Assembly: GCF_037975245.1 (NCBI RefSeq)
Contig: NC_092564.1
Coordinates: 20,435,984 to 20,499,983 of the forward strand
Reading direction: 5' to 3'
DNA length: 64,000 nucleotides
DNA from: Apostichopus japonicus
Lineage: Eukaryota > Echinodermata > Holothuroidea > Aspidochirotida > Stichopodidae
Shown: piece after piece, positions 34,856 through 61,881 of the stretch
How positions within the stretch are numbered: position 1 is the first letter of the stretch
Layout: each line of letters starts with the position of its first letter
Position numbers and translations under genes: made by a program
Notes under the pieces: generated by a model
The model's database searches: none
What the model was told of the DNA's origin: nothing
Seen by the model: the letters and a program-made list of their open reading frames with translations, nothing else

Positions 34856-35341
34856 ACCCTGACCCAACTATTATACAAAAAAAATATATCAGTCGTAATT
34901 AAACATATAAGAAAAGAGTGGTATGTATGCACCACTGTACCAAATCTAACGTTAGTGTGTTCCTAATACTTAGCATCGTAGCACGTAATGTCTGTATAAC
35001 ATACCCAATTTCGAGGGTGCGTTACGAAAATACTGCAGGAAATTTTTTGGAGAACTTTTGATATAATGTCTGTGATGCATTGAACTACCCAAGAATGCTT
35101 TACAAATCTAGACCCAGTGTTGCTGGAACGAAACTGATTTTACAGCATCTTTTTGAGTTTCAGCTGATGGCCTAAAAGCGACTTACTAATTTCTGCTGAA
35201 CTGAGCAGAAGTTTTAGACATTCGGATTATTTTAATCCGGGTCGGATTATTTTAATCCGATTCCGTCGTAATTGTAAAGGAATTGTTTTGGTTTATCTGG
35301 GACGGCAAATCGTGCCACATGCAAAGTGTTACTTCAAATCA

Positions 35342-35640
<299 letters not shown>

Positions 35641-35682
35641 TATTTATATGTATATAGCCTAAATATATATATTTCATATATA

Positions 35683-36510
35683 GGGTGGTGTAAGTGGTTT
35701 TGTTTCTTTTTTTCATTATGATAATATATAGCGAGCATTATATACTTATGTTGTTGTTTTATGTCTTCATGCTGTTGTTTTCCAAGCTTTTCAGTATTGC
35801 TAATCCAATGATTGTACTTTAGTAACATATTTTACGGGGATGTTAGTGGTTTTGTTTCTTTCTTTTAAGAAACAGAATAAGTTACAAACTTTAAATGATA
35901 GATCTCATCTCCATGAAGATCAAGTCAAATGCACTTGCTAGACGAGATATAATAATGAATCTTTACCCTTACCAATATGAATGGTTGATGCCCACTTGCA
36001 AGGGAGTGCTACCAAGAATAATTTGAAATCTCTGATCTTTTCTGGTTCTTATTTAAATCTTGGACAAATAAAATTCACTTGCTCTACATTTAGTCAGATA
36101 GTTGTTTCAATTTTGAGAAAATTGTATTTCAAGGAATTACCAAGCGAAGTGGCTTTCTGGTTCATATATGTAGTTCCTCAGAAATGTTATGATCTCAAAG
36201 TATTTATTGTTCTGTGCCTATAGTACGCAGCGTATAGGCCTACAACTGAGCAGAAAATGTCTGCTGTATAAAGTTCTTTCATACCCCTAAATTAACACAT
36301 TCGTCGATAAGCTAACTGAAGTGTAGCCTAACTATCCATCCATTGACTTTGGATGTTGTTTGATATATGCTCTGATCATCTAAACTCGGTCAGGTCCCAG
36401 AGAGTAGTGGTATTATATTGAGGTAAGTTTGGTTATTTTTAGGGAGTAAGATTTCCAATTGCCAAAAAACATACAAAACTGAGGGGAGTGCATGTGTTAA
36501 AAGCTTTAAA
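35683..36510 (+). repeat. Dispersed repeat, copy 2
   Basis: Matches 6280-7100 from GGGTGGTGTAA through CAGAGAGTAGTGGT at roughly 90% by eye. It follows copy B as copy 1 follows copy A, so it is probably the continuation of the same old duplication, now separated by the element at 30691-35174. Confidence 0.85.
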
Positions 36511-36639
36511 GTAAGATGAAGAATGTTGGTTAGGGAATTTTCGAAAATTCAGACGGCTACTAAAACATTTCGTTGAAGGAAATAAAAATATACCAGATAT
36601 TTCCGAAACCGAACACTACACACATCGACAGTTTTGAGC

Positions 36640-37330
36640 ATGTGCGCAGATCAGTCTTGGATAATGGCGGGGACGCGTGTCTGTTCTATGACACTATCTA
36701 AGCGGAGCGCGACCATGGGTTCGCGCGAAGCGTACGATTTTTTTTGGGCAAATATACCTCCCAGATCGCCGGAAATAACACTTCCCAGACCTAATGATGC
36801 TCTCCTAAACCTCCTTAAGTTTTAGATCTCATGGCTTAGAAATTTAGTTTGGAGAAATACATGGGCGTCTGCAGAAAGAAAATCAGGGGACAAATAATCC
36901 AAGTAGACTTTTGTATATACGATGGGTCTGGGGTCCTCTCCCAGAAAACAAATATAGACTGCCGCAAATGCGATTTCCGTCCTATATTTAACAACAGACT
37001 GTGGATAAAATACAATAAAATGAGAACTGCTGCATGTCATTTGCACAGTGCTGGATCAAACTGGGCCAAAGTTCAATACAGGGGAACTTGAAATGCAGCT
37101 ATTGGTGGGGACACGGTATATCATGTCCCCACTACTGAAAAAGTTGGTGGGGACGCGTCCTGCTGTCAGTCACCAGGATCTGCGCCCATTGTTTGGAGGC
37201 TGTTTACTTGTGGAACGCCATTTTCATGCTCACTGATATGATGTGATATCTGCTGTTTGCTTTACAAATTCGAATAATTTTGTCACTGTTCCTCTTTCTC
37301 TTCCCGTTTTCTTGCCGTATTTTCTACTCC
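36640..37330 (-). repeat. Inverted relative of the copy A/B composite element
   Basis: The reverse complement matches 1280-2110 (GACGCGTCCCCACC, CCATGGTCGCGCTCCGCTTA, CGATCTGGGAGGTATATTTG). At its far end it matches the purine tract region near 385-405, joined directly to the 1280 region. It thus lacks the ~850-bp middle found in copies A and B. Confidence 0.8.
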
Positions 37331-37582
37331 ATCCTTTTCTCCTTTTCTCTCTTTCTTCTTTTTCTTTTCCTTCCTTCACCTCGTTGAAGTTGGCAAGTGT
37401 GTACAGTTCCAAAGCTATTCAACAGCAACAAAACGTTATTTTGTGTATGCCTGTTGTGGGGTGAAGTTAGCGCTATGAGCTACAAGTTCCAATGCGCAAG
37501 GTGGGGGAAAGGGGCTAGAAATAATGTGTGGGTCAATTCTAACTCGGTTTTCGGTCGTTAATTGTTGATGTAGCCTATACCA
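37331..37582. other. Pyrimidine-rich stretch and unique flank
   Basis: About 37280-37380 is nearly all pyrimidine, the complement of the purine tract in the composite element. Beyond that I see nothing. Confidence 0.4.
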
Positions 37583-37589
37583 GGTAAAA

Positions 37590-38195
37590 GGGGTGTTACT
37601 AAAACGAATGACAATTGCGATACACATAACGAATGACAATATGTTGTACACACTAAAAAATTGCGTTGACTAAAACGAATGACAGTAATGACAGCACAGA
37701 CATTTGCTTCAACAGGATATCACAGTTCAGAATTCGTGGGTATCTAGATCTAGTAAAGTACGGACAAGATAAAAACGCACCTTAAAGTAAGCGAAATTGT
37801 AAGTCTGATTTTAAAAAGTAAATTTAACGTCATTTTTCCGAGAAACTAACAATACTATAATTTTGAAACGGCTTCAGTTATATCTTTCTATATATAAATC
37901 TACAGAGGTAAATAGCAAAGCACTCAAGCGCATTCTCACACAAAAACTTTCCCTGTGGTTTCTATCCGTAAATTACACCAAAACCCTGCAACCACGTAAC
38001 ATGCGATTTTCCTCAAACCTTTTTTGCGCAGAAAACCAATAACCGCATTTACTCCACTCACCACTGTCCTTCGTTGTCATTCGTTGTCATTCGTTGACAG
38101 TCGATGTCATTCGCTGTCATTCGTAAATGATAATTAACCCTGTACAAAGTCAATTGTCATTCGGTCATTCGCTGTCATTCGTTTTAGTTTGTCCC
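37590..38195. mobile_element. 606-bp MITE with CGAATGACA subterminal repeats
   Basis: Inverted ends share ACTAAAACGAATGACA (left from about 37597, right complement ending about 38188), with GGG/CCC at the tips. Exact GGTAAAA occurs on both sides (37583-37589 and 38196-38202), a 7-bp target duplication. The motif CGAATGACA recurs several times inside each end, in opposite orientation at the two ends (TGTCATTCG at about 38070-38185). There is no open frame. The superfamily is unclear. Confidence 0.8.
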
Positions 38196-38202
38196 GGTAA
38201 AA

Positions 38203-40317
38203 AGGTTGAAATGACTTAAACAATTTCAAATTTAATAATTTGATTTATTATGCCATTTGTAGCACATAACATAGGCTATAGCAGAACATTACTGGCAAAA
38301 ACTAGGGGGGTTGATTGTGTGGGCTAACCCCCTTTTTCAAAAACTGGGGGGGTTAAACCCCCAACCCCCCTGTTTCTCCGCCCATGTATTACAGTAGAAT
38401 GAAGAACCTGGTGAAAATTACAGTAGCCTATACAGGACTTCTATTGAGAGTTTGCAGTTTAAGCATAGAAATACTATGGGTGGGAACGGGCGGGTGGGGA
38501 TCAGGGCTGGTGGAAAGGGGGGGGGCTGCAAACTACGTATACTCTTCGAAATTAAATTCATCAAACTAAACAACAATTTGCAATTCATATATACAACAAA
38601 ATTTTAACAATTTTATTCGTTTAATTTCATGCAATTTTTTTCTCAAATCATGATTTGGCAGAGCATTCCAATCCTGAAAGAATATACAGTGATGAAAACA
38701 CACTGAGAATTTACTTTTTAATCATGCTTTTGCAAAAACAAATGTTTTGAAAATGAATTTTTTGAACCAATTTCCTAGGACTTTGTATGAAATTCCCCCT
38801 GAGACCAGAAATTTGCTCTTGTGTGGTTCCTACCAGTCATTTGTGTGCAATATTAAGGAACATTTCTTAGCTTAATCACATGTGTAATTTGTCAATTTTA
38901 ATTCTTATATTTCTTATGGCTTTATTTGTGAATATTATATATTTATTTTAGTTCCAATTAGTATCTCATGGTATGGTGTACAGGACTCCGGGCTACAGGA
39001 ATTTGGTTTCCTTTGTACATCCTGATCGGCTTGGTGTTTTCATACTTGTTGTGTGTATACTGTTCTTGTGGTTGGATCAAATATATAAGGAAATGAAATT
39101 GCCGTGAACTTAGTAGAAAGTAGAGCTAACACCACCCTTAGAATCAATAACATTGCGTCAATTATGAAGTCTTTACCATACAATGGAAACAAAGTCGACA
39201 TTGAATGGAGTCAAAGTACTTTTGAAAGGTATAAATTCATTTCACTACTAGAACAACAGACAAGCTGTCCGCTACAATTGTAAAACACTTTCAAACTAAC
39301 CACACAAAAAGTCACAAAAATAGATCCATTCGTATGTTGACATATGAATCTACGGTATAATCTATATAGTTTGCTACGTGAGACCAAGAGGCTCTTTAGT
39401 ATGAGTGTATGTACCTGTGTCGGACCCGCACAAAACAGGAGTTTGCCACTTTACAAGTTACAGTCTATTATTTACAGGGATGTTCGACTTTCAAGATTCT
39501 CAAGATTTAAGTACTGTCATCTGGGATTGAATATTTGTAAGCGGTTTAAACCTTCAGGCTCTAGGTTGGCGAGTGTTAATTTACACAGGTCGTATACATA
39601 AGGTTACAACTTTCAATACAATTCTATATATGGCCTAGCTAGGCTAGGCCTATCCTAAGTCACATTGAATATGTTGCAAGACTGGTGTCATAGAATGGCA
39701 AGCCTAGGCCTATCGTTACACTACATTAACGTTGGCTGCAGAGTGTGACTTCTTGAGTCATAACAGTATGCCAGTAGACTTACCACTCAGAATTTTATCA
39801 CTGACCATAGCCTAAATATTTTATCATAAGGCTGTGAAGCTAGGCAGTAGGCCTATGCATGAAATACCACTATACCATTTAGTTGACTTTATCATAACGA
39901 ATATCATATCTTTATCATGTAAGGTTCAAACCAAACTGTAGATCAACTTGAAAGTTATTATATCTCTGCTGCTTTATTACACTTACTGAAATTCCATATA
40001 GACCTGCGGACCAATTTGAAATCCATATATTGCCTAGTTGTGGATTTTATAATTGGCCCATATATGGCACAGCTATGGTATTCCTATCAGGCCAGATAAA
40101 AATTTGGCCAGATATATCTTGATACGATATAAAGTTTTATCTGGACCAGGTAAAATTGTATACAGCACAACCATTACGAGTTCAACCTGGTTAGCCCTCG
40201 CTTGGATAATACCCGGGAAAAAAGATGATTTTCTGAATTCTGGGTATCATCTGATCTATGATTATGAAGTAACCAAAGCTGTCTTCCTTATCATATGCCA
40301 ACACAATCAATCCACAC
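38203..40317. other. Intergenic; only repeat relics
   Basis: At 38310-38385 a GGGGGGTT...AACCCCC palindromic relic and at about 38515-38525 a G-run suggest old MITE pieces. TAGGCCTA-type motifs are frequent at 39630-39860. No gene recognised. Confidence 0.45.
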
Positions 40318-41467
40318 TTAGGGAAGCCTCGCAAATCTAACCGCCGGTTCTGGGCCGGCGGAAATCTCGCACCCCTTGCTCATTATGCATGTACATATTG
40401 GTCCCATGGTTGAATGCACACAAGCTGGTTGCCAGCCAGAGTAATGAGCACAGCGTCCTGACAACACAAGGCTGGTTATTGTTCACAAACAATGAGCAAA
40501 CTTGGCCAAGTGACCGGATTAATTTTGGCTTTGGCGGTTTTGACAGTCAATAGATCGGTAGTTTATGTTGCAAAGTGACTTATACACTAAAATCCGCCAC
40601 TACCAAATGTCCGAGATTCAGTACTTTATATAATTCTTGCAAATCTTCGTTATCAAACCTCACAAATAAAATTTCTTGCTCTCTCATGAACAATTGTGAA
40701 ACTCTGCTACTCGAGAGTTCGATAAAAACAGCCTCTACCTGGGCCTATACATTATGAGCCTTGTTCAACGAGTGGTACGAACTATGAATTAAAAAATGAA
40801 TCAGCCATTGCATTAAATATGCCCCCCAAGAACTTCAGAAAACCCATATTGACATACCAAAAGTTAAGCAAAACAATAGTTAAGCTATGCCACATATGTA
40901 TGCTAAAGAAAGAACATCGAACGTAACGTTGATCTCTGAAGCTAACTGCGACACAATTTCAGCGAATAAACAGATGGTTAGGCTTGATTTCCCATTGTCT
41001 TAGTGTGTGTTAGGCTGCCATGTGGTTAGAGATATAAGTGACTATTCAGTGAAAACTTTAATGCAAGCTAATTTGCGATACAGTTTCAGTTTATTTCTCC
41101 ACATCGTATTGCATTGTTTGAAGCAGAGAACCTTCAAGCTGCTGTATAGCTCAGCCCTGGTATGATAATGACATGTGTACTCGACAAACTTTTCCAGAAA
41201 CGTAATGGTAATACACCCCACCCCACCCTTCCGACAAAACATGACCAATTGCTCTACACCCCCAATGCAGTGACACATGATATTGAAAAGGGATGTCTAC
41301 GATCTAGCTGGCTAAAAACAAGTACAGCTTCGCTGGAGTGCAAAAAATGCCATACAGTCAACCGATTTTTTTTCACCTAGCTAGGGAGTTTAGGTCCTGT
41401 TCTATACAACTTAGTAGGATTATGCTAAAGCCTTCCCGTATGTTAGGGTCTGGTTCACGCTAATGTG

Positions 41468-41602
41468 TGTGATGTTATTAGTAGTATGCTCCCTGGACCA
41501 CGTTTAGGTTTTAGTTGTGTTCACCCTCGACCACGGTGCTTGTTGTGTTTGTTCATTCATTTCATTCTAGTTGGTTAAAACCTACAGTTATAGGTCACGT
41601 CA
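41468..41602 (+). repeat. 5' LTR
   Basis: Starts TGTGATGTTATTAG and ends ACGTCA. It contains TAGTTGGTTAAA at 41568-41579, which is complementary to the sequence just after the LTR (41604-41615). Confidence 0.95.
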
Positions 41603-41603
41603 A

Positions 41604-41615
41604 TTTAACCAACTA
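41604..41615 (+). promoter_or_regulatory. Candidate self-priming primer-binding site
   Basis: TTTAACCAACTA, one base after the 5' LTR, is the exact complement of TAGTTGGTTAAA inside that LTR. No TGG-starting tRNA primer site is visible here. This arrangement resembles self-primed Ty3-class elements of the Tf1/sushi type. Confidence 0.5.
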
Positions 41616-41633
41616 AATTCTAAAATAGATAGG

Positions 41634-42044
41634 ATGCTACGCCCAGAACGTTTTGATGCAGATTCGAACTCTGAAAATGCTGCTAAAGCATGGAAACACT
41701 GGTTTAGGACATTCGAAAATTTCATATCTGTTCTCACAGGAGAGCCTAACAAGCTATGTATACTTACTAACTTCGTTTCGCCTAAAGTATACGAATCGAT
41801 AGCGGACTGTACTACATACGAGACAGCGATTAAAATCCTTGGCGACTTCTATGTTAAACCAAAGAACAAGATTTTCGCTCGCCATCTGTTAGCGACTAGA
41901 CGTCATGAACCCACCGCAAAGCACCCACATTCACGATGCCCTGCGAGAGACGAGACATGTAACAAGTGTGATAAGAGGGGTCATTTGCCAAGGTATGTCA
42001 ATCCAAATCAAACTCAAAGACTTCAGCCTCCCTCTCCACCCTAG
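41634..42044 (+). pseudogene. gag remnant
   Basis: From ATG 41634 the frame reads LRPERFDADSNSENAAKAWK, a conserved opening of Ty3-class gag in marine invertebrates. It continues to FARHLLATRR, then jumps to CPARDETCNKCDKRGH. The capsid C-terminal part appears deleted. Of the zinc knuckles, only one is recognisable, and its last cysteine is absent (Y-V follows). The frame ends at 42044; pol continues in the -1 frame. Confidence 0.75.
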
Positions 42045-44781
42045 CCAGTGCAATAAGTGCAGCAAGCCCACCAAAACTTGCAAAAGCCAGTGTACAAGTA
42101 AGCATTAACGGCAGGCTAGCTGACTGCCTCATAGATAGTGGCAGTACGGAAAGCTTTATTCACCCACAGCTCGCTAAAGCACTCTCTTTGGAACTAAAAC
42201 CTTCGGCGGTTTCAGTTAACATGGCCTCGTCCTCATTATCTGTCAAAACAAAAGGTGTTTGTTATGTGGACATTGTTCTCAACAGGCATTGCTATAAAAA
42301 CGTGATCTTAGGAGTATTACCAGGATTGTGTGCAGATGTTATACTCGGTCAGGATTTCCAGAAAAAGCATTCAAGTGTCATACTTAAGTATGGAGGGGAT
42401 CTCCCTCCCCTAGTCCTATGCGGTTTAACAACATTGAGAACAGAACCGCCGCAACTATTTGCTAACCTTAGTCCTGACATCCACCCAGTAGCTGCAAAAT
42501 CTCGTCGCTACAGCTCGGATGACAAGAAATTTATAGCAGCTGAGACTCAACGCCTCTTACGCGAAGGAATCATTGAGAAAAGCAATTCTCCATGGAGAGC
42601 TCAAGTTGTGGTTACCAAGGACGAAAACCACAAGAAACGACTTGCCATCGATTACTCTGAAAGAATTAATAGATTCACCCTCCAGGACAGTTACCCACTT
42701 CCACGAATCGATGAAACTGTGGATAAGATCGCTCAATATCAGGTATTTAGCACCATTGACCTGCGCAGCGCATATCACCAAGTACCACTCAAGGAAGATG
42801 ATAAAAGCTACACAGCCTTTGAGTCAGATGGAAGCCTCTATCAGTTTACTCGAGTCCCCTTCGGTGTCACGAATGGGGTCCCATGCTTTCAAAGGATCAT
42901 GGATTCTTTCATTGAGGAAGAAAAACTCACAGGCACTTTTGCTTATTTGGATGACATCACCATTTGTGGTAGGGACCAGAAAGAGCATGATCATAACTTG
43001 CAAAGATTTTTAGAGGCTGCAAAGAGAAAGAATATTGTGTATAATGAGAACAAATGCACATTCTCCACCACCAAAATAAGTATCCTAGGATATCTGTTGG
43101 AAAATGGTACGAAGCGCCCCGACTCCGAGCGTCTCCGCCCCCTTCGTGAACTCAAATCACCTGAAAACATGAAAGCACTAAGACGCACATTTGGATTCCT
43201 TTGCTTACTATTCTAAATGGAGTCCAGACTATGCTCGAAAGATTCGTCCATTAGCAACAGTCACACTGTTTCCAATATCAGATGAAGCGAATGAGACTTT
43301 TGAGAAATTAAAGAAGGAAATTGAGAATTCAGTGGTTGTTGCCATTGATGAGTCTCTCCCATTCCAGGTAGAAACGGATGCTTCAGAATTTGCAATAGCA
43401 GGAACTCTAAACCAAGCGGGTCGCCCAGTGGCTTTCTTTTCGCTCACCTTACAAGGCTCAGAGCGCCGTCACGCATCAGTTGAAAAGGAGGCACAAGCGA
43501 TCATAGCAGCTGTGCTCCATTGGAGGCATTACCTTACTGGGAAACATTTTGTTCTTGTGACAGATCAAAAATCAGTCAAGTACATGTTTGACACTAATCA
43601 CAAAGGAAAGATCAAAAATGAGAAAATAATGCGTTGGCGGATGGAACTATCTTGCTATGTCTTTGATATAATCTATCGCCCTGGCAAAGAGAACATTCCC
43701 CCTGATACGCTTTCACGCTCAATCTGTTCTGCAACTATGGACACTGATATTCTGTATGAATTGCATAATGCTTTAAGTCACCCCAGGAGTTCTCAGGATG
43801 TTTTATTTTGTTAGGTCAAAGAACCTTCCCTACTCTGTAGATGATGTCAAGAAAATGACAGCGTCTTGCCGTATCTGTGCAAAATGTAAACTTAGATTCT
43901 ACAAACCACAGAAAGCTCACCTGATCAAGGCAACCCAACCCTTTGAACGGCTTAATATTGACTTCAAAGGCCCATTGCCAAGCACAAACAAAAGCATTTA
44001 CTTCCTTACCATTATTGATGAATTCTCCAGATTCCCGTTTGTGTTTCCTTGTTCTGATATGACTTCCTCCACTGTCATCCAATGCCTTTGCCACCTTTTT
44101 GCTTTATTTGGCATGCCGTCCTATATCCATTCAGGTCGAGGATCAGCCTTTATGAGTAAGGAACTACAAGACTTTCTAACAAGCAAGGGTGTTGCTAGTA
44201 GTAGAACTACTAGTTATAACCCACAAGGAAACGGTCAAGCAGAACGTTACAATGGCACCATATGGAAGGCTATTACATTGGCACTCGAAGCACGCAGCTT
44301 GCCACCTAAGTACTGGCAAGAAGTCTTACAAGATGCCCTTCATTCCATCAGATCTCTGTAGTCCACGGCAACAAATGTGACACCCCATGAAAGGTTTTTC
44401 AGTTTCCCCCGGAAGTCTGCAACAGGGTGTTCAGTCCCTTCATGGCTTTGCAATCCAGGTCCTGCACTGCTTAAAAGGCATGTTTGGTTACATAAGACAG
44501 ATGCTTTAGTGGATGAGGTCGAGGTCATCCAAGCAAACCCACAATATGCCCATGTTAGGCTGTCAGATGGGAGAGAGACAACTGTCTCTGTACGTCACCT
44601 AGCACCAATCGGGGAAGCTACCCCAAGACTGGAGAAAAGTACTGATCAAATGGAATCATCAATCGGGGACAATGGCCCAGTAGAACTTGAGCAGGGCCAA
44701 GAGTTAATTGACAGTAATGAAGTGCCTTCTCTGAGAAGGTCGCAAAGGCCTCGAAGGCCACCGGACAGGTTAGATCTGTGA
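42045..44781 (+). pseudogene. pol remnant (protease, RT, RNase H, integrase)
   Basis: Protease: DSGSTESFIHP near 42134. Reverse transcriptase: SAYHQVPL, then YLDD at 42944-42955. The frame breaks at about 43190-43200. RNase H: ETDASEFAIAGTL and VTDQKSVKYMFD. A second break lies at about 43790. Integrase: zinc-binding HNALSH and CRICAKC, then the core. The first catalytic Asp (43960-43962) and the Glu (44242-44244) are present, but the second acidic position (44134-44136) encodes Gly. Its 35-residue spacing to the Glu is normal. An in-frame TAG lies at 44359-44361, after which the same frame runs to a Pro/Arg-rich tail (stop 44779-44781). No chromodomain is seen. The element cannot move on its own. 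Confidence 0.9.
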
Positions 44782-44880
44782 GTCAGAGTTTGTAGTAGTT
44801 TGTGTTATACAGGACATTTAAAGAACACTTGTAGTTATTAGTTACATTAACTTTAGGACAATTGTTTAGTTAGGGGAGAA

Positions 44881-45015
44881 TGTGATGTTATTAGTAGTAT
44901 GCTCCCTGGACCAAGTTTAGGTTTTAATTGTGTTCACCCTCGACCATGAAGCTTGTTGTGTTTGTTCATTCATTTCATTCTTATTGGTTAAAACCTACAG
45001 TTATAGGTAACGTCA
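44881..45015 (+). repeat. 3' LTR
   Basis: Same length as the 5' LTR, 8 substitutions. In the putative primer segment it reads TTATTGGTTAAA (44981-44992), so the complementarity to the primer site is weaker than in the 5' LTR. Confidence 0.95.
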
Positions 45016-45500
45016 ATGTGCACGTGTACAATAAGTGAGATTGTGATTTCAGTTTTTTAGATTTTTAAATCTTAAAATTTCAGGAAACTTGTCCTTGCAA
45101 AAAGGCAATGAAAGTTTTTGTTCCTACTTGGCCGACTGGGAAAATAAGAAAGATAGCATTTTAGATTCCTGCAGTGTAAATTCACATTGCCTTACTGTTT
45201 TTTCACAGAAGTTTTGCTTCTGCAGTAGGATAAAATACGGCGTATAAACACACAATCTTTTTGAAACATTTGAATACCTTTTGACTTAGCTATGATGTTT
45301 TGTTCAACTCACTATTGTGTTCAAATCGGCTTAGTAAAAACTTGACTGCGGCTGTGAATGTAAATGTATAGCGTGGAGTGTGGTTTGGAGAGAGTGTGCA
45401 CTCAAGTGTGACTCATTATCTGCTTGTGGCTGTGCTTATTATAGCTGCGGAAAAATCCACCAGCCCGGACATTGCGGTTAGATTTGCGAGGCTTCCCTTA

Positions 45501-46060
45501 CATTGTGTGAGCCAGCTATAGCTAATGTAGCAGCTGCAGCAGGAATAAACTTTAGTAGCATGGCTCATACTTGACGCACTTAAGGATTTGATCAACTATG
45601 TCTATCAACGAAAAATCCAAATCCCTGAAATGTATGCGTTTTACATGTGTAGTTCCTCCGAAATGTAATGATCTCAAAATATGTATCGTTCTGTGCCTAC
45701 ACAATGTACAATTTAGCAGAATTTGACCACAAAATGTCTGCTGTGTCAAATTCTTTCATACCCCGAATTGACACAATCTTCGATAAGCTACAGTAACTGT
45801 AACTTTTGTGTAAGTTTATATCCATTGACTGGGGATGCTGTTTGCTATGCTCTGAGCCTCTAAGCTCAGACAGGTCAGGTCCCAGAGAGTAGTGGTATCA
45901 TGTTGATGTAAATTTGGTTATTTTTGGGAGTAAGATTTCCAAATGCTAAAAACTTGTGCAAAACTGGCGGAAGGGTGTTAAAAGCTTAAAAAAAAAGCAT
46001 AATTTGATCAGCACTTACCTGAAATGGATTCAAACTCATGAAATAATTTCACAGAAATTT
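45501..46060 (+). repeat. Dispersed repeat, copy 3 (from about 45640)
   Basis: From about 45640 the sequence matches 6745-7153 (GTGTAGTTCCTCCGAAATG, CAGAGAGTAGTGGTATCAT, TTTGATCAGCA). It lacks the left half of the repeat. Confidence 0.75.
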
Positions 46061-46513
46061 CCTTGAAAGATAGTTAACATGATTTAAGTTTCACAGGGTT
46101 TGTCCTAGCCATATATTTTGTAACCACATACTGTAGACCACTTAAGATATATATGTCAAGCCTGCCACTGAAATGAGTGTGCAAATCAAGGTATGAATGA
46201 ACTGTTCCTAGATTTAAGACACTCATCATCTGAAATATTGTTGTAATGTATGCTCTTTGATGTGTAGTTTGTCACAGGCAATTTCATTTTTACAGCTATT
46301 GGACCTCCGTCTAGACTCTAGTCATCAAGTGTCCACTTACTGTTACTGATTAGGTACAGTTAGTACAGTATTTACTGTATAAGTACAACTGACCAGTGCT
46401 AGTGAGTTTGAGTCTCTCGGCCTTCGAGGAAGCAAGAGTGAGGAAGTTAACACTGTTCTTGTACCAACGATAAGCTTCGTTTGACCGACGTGGTAATTGA
46501 AGATATAGACAAA
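46061..46513 (+). other. Upstream region of SPPL2; no clear promoter motif
   Basis: It must contain the promoter or 5' UTR if exon 1 is correct. I see no TATA box at a usual distance and no other motif I would defend. Confidence 0.35.

Positions 46514-61881
<15,368 letters not shown>

Larger units (their letters stand above)
30691..35174 (+). mobile_element. 4.5-kb TIR element with decayed Cys-rich protein
   Basis: The ends TAGGCCATCAGCTGAA and TTCAGCTGATGGCCTA are exact complements. The inverted similarity continues inward for about 75 bp with gaps (TTTCGTTCCAGCAAC and GGGTCTA on both sides). Flanks are AAA on both sides, too simple to define a target duplication. Inside, on the plus strand, are fragments of a multi-exon protein (30994-32934), and a hAT MITE is inserted at 34499-34855. 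The superfamily is not determined. Confidence 0.7.
41468..45015 (+). mobile_element. Defective Ty3-class LTR retrotransposon
   Basis: Two 135-bp LTRs (TG...CA) flank gag and pol remnants. The target duplication ATGTG is exact (41463-41467 and 45016-45020). A purine-rich tract (TTAGGGGAGAA) precedes the 3' LTR. Order: gag, protease, reverse transcriptase, RNase H, integrase, the Ty3 order. The LTRs differ at 8 of 135 positions (~94% identity). Reading-frame breaks lie near 42044, 43190-43200 and 43790, with an in-frame TAG at 44359-44361. Confidence 0.95.
40321..45497. mobile_element. PIF/Harbinger-like TIR element split by an LTR retrotransposon
   Basis: The ends are an exact 24-bp inverted repeat starting GGGAAGCCTCGCAAATC (40321-40344 and 45474-45497); weaker inverted similarity runs to about 42 bp. 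TTA flanks both sides (40318-40320 and 45498-45500). A 3-bp TTA duplication is the PIF/Harbinger signature. Removing the LTR element and one target copy leaves about 1.6 kb with no transposase, so this is non-autonomous. Confidence 0.8.

Noticed and set aside
43229-43447. Minus-strand frames across the retrotransposon
   Set aside because: They are shadows of the pol frame on the other strand.
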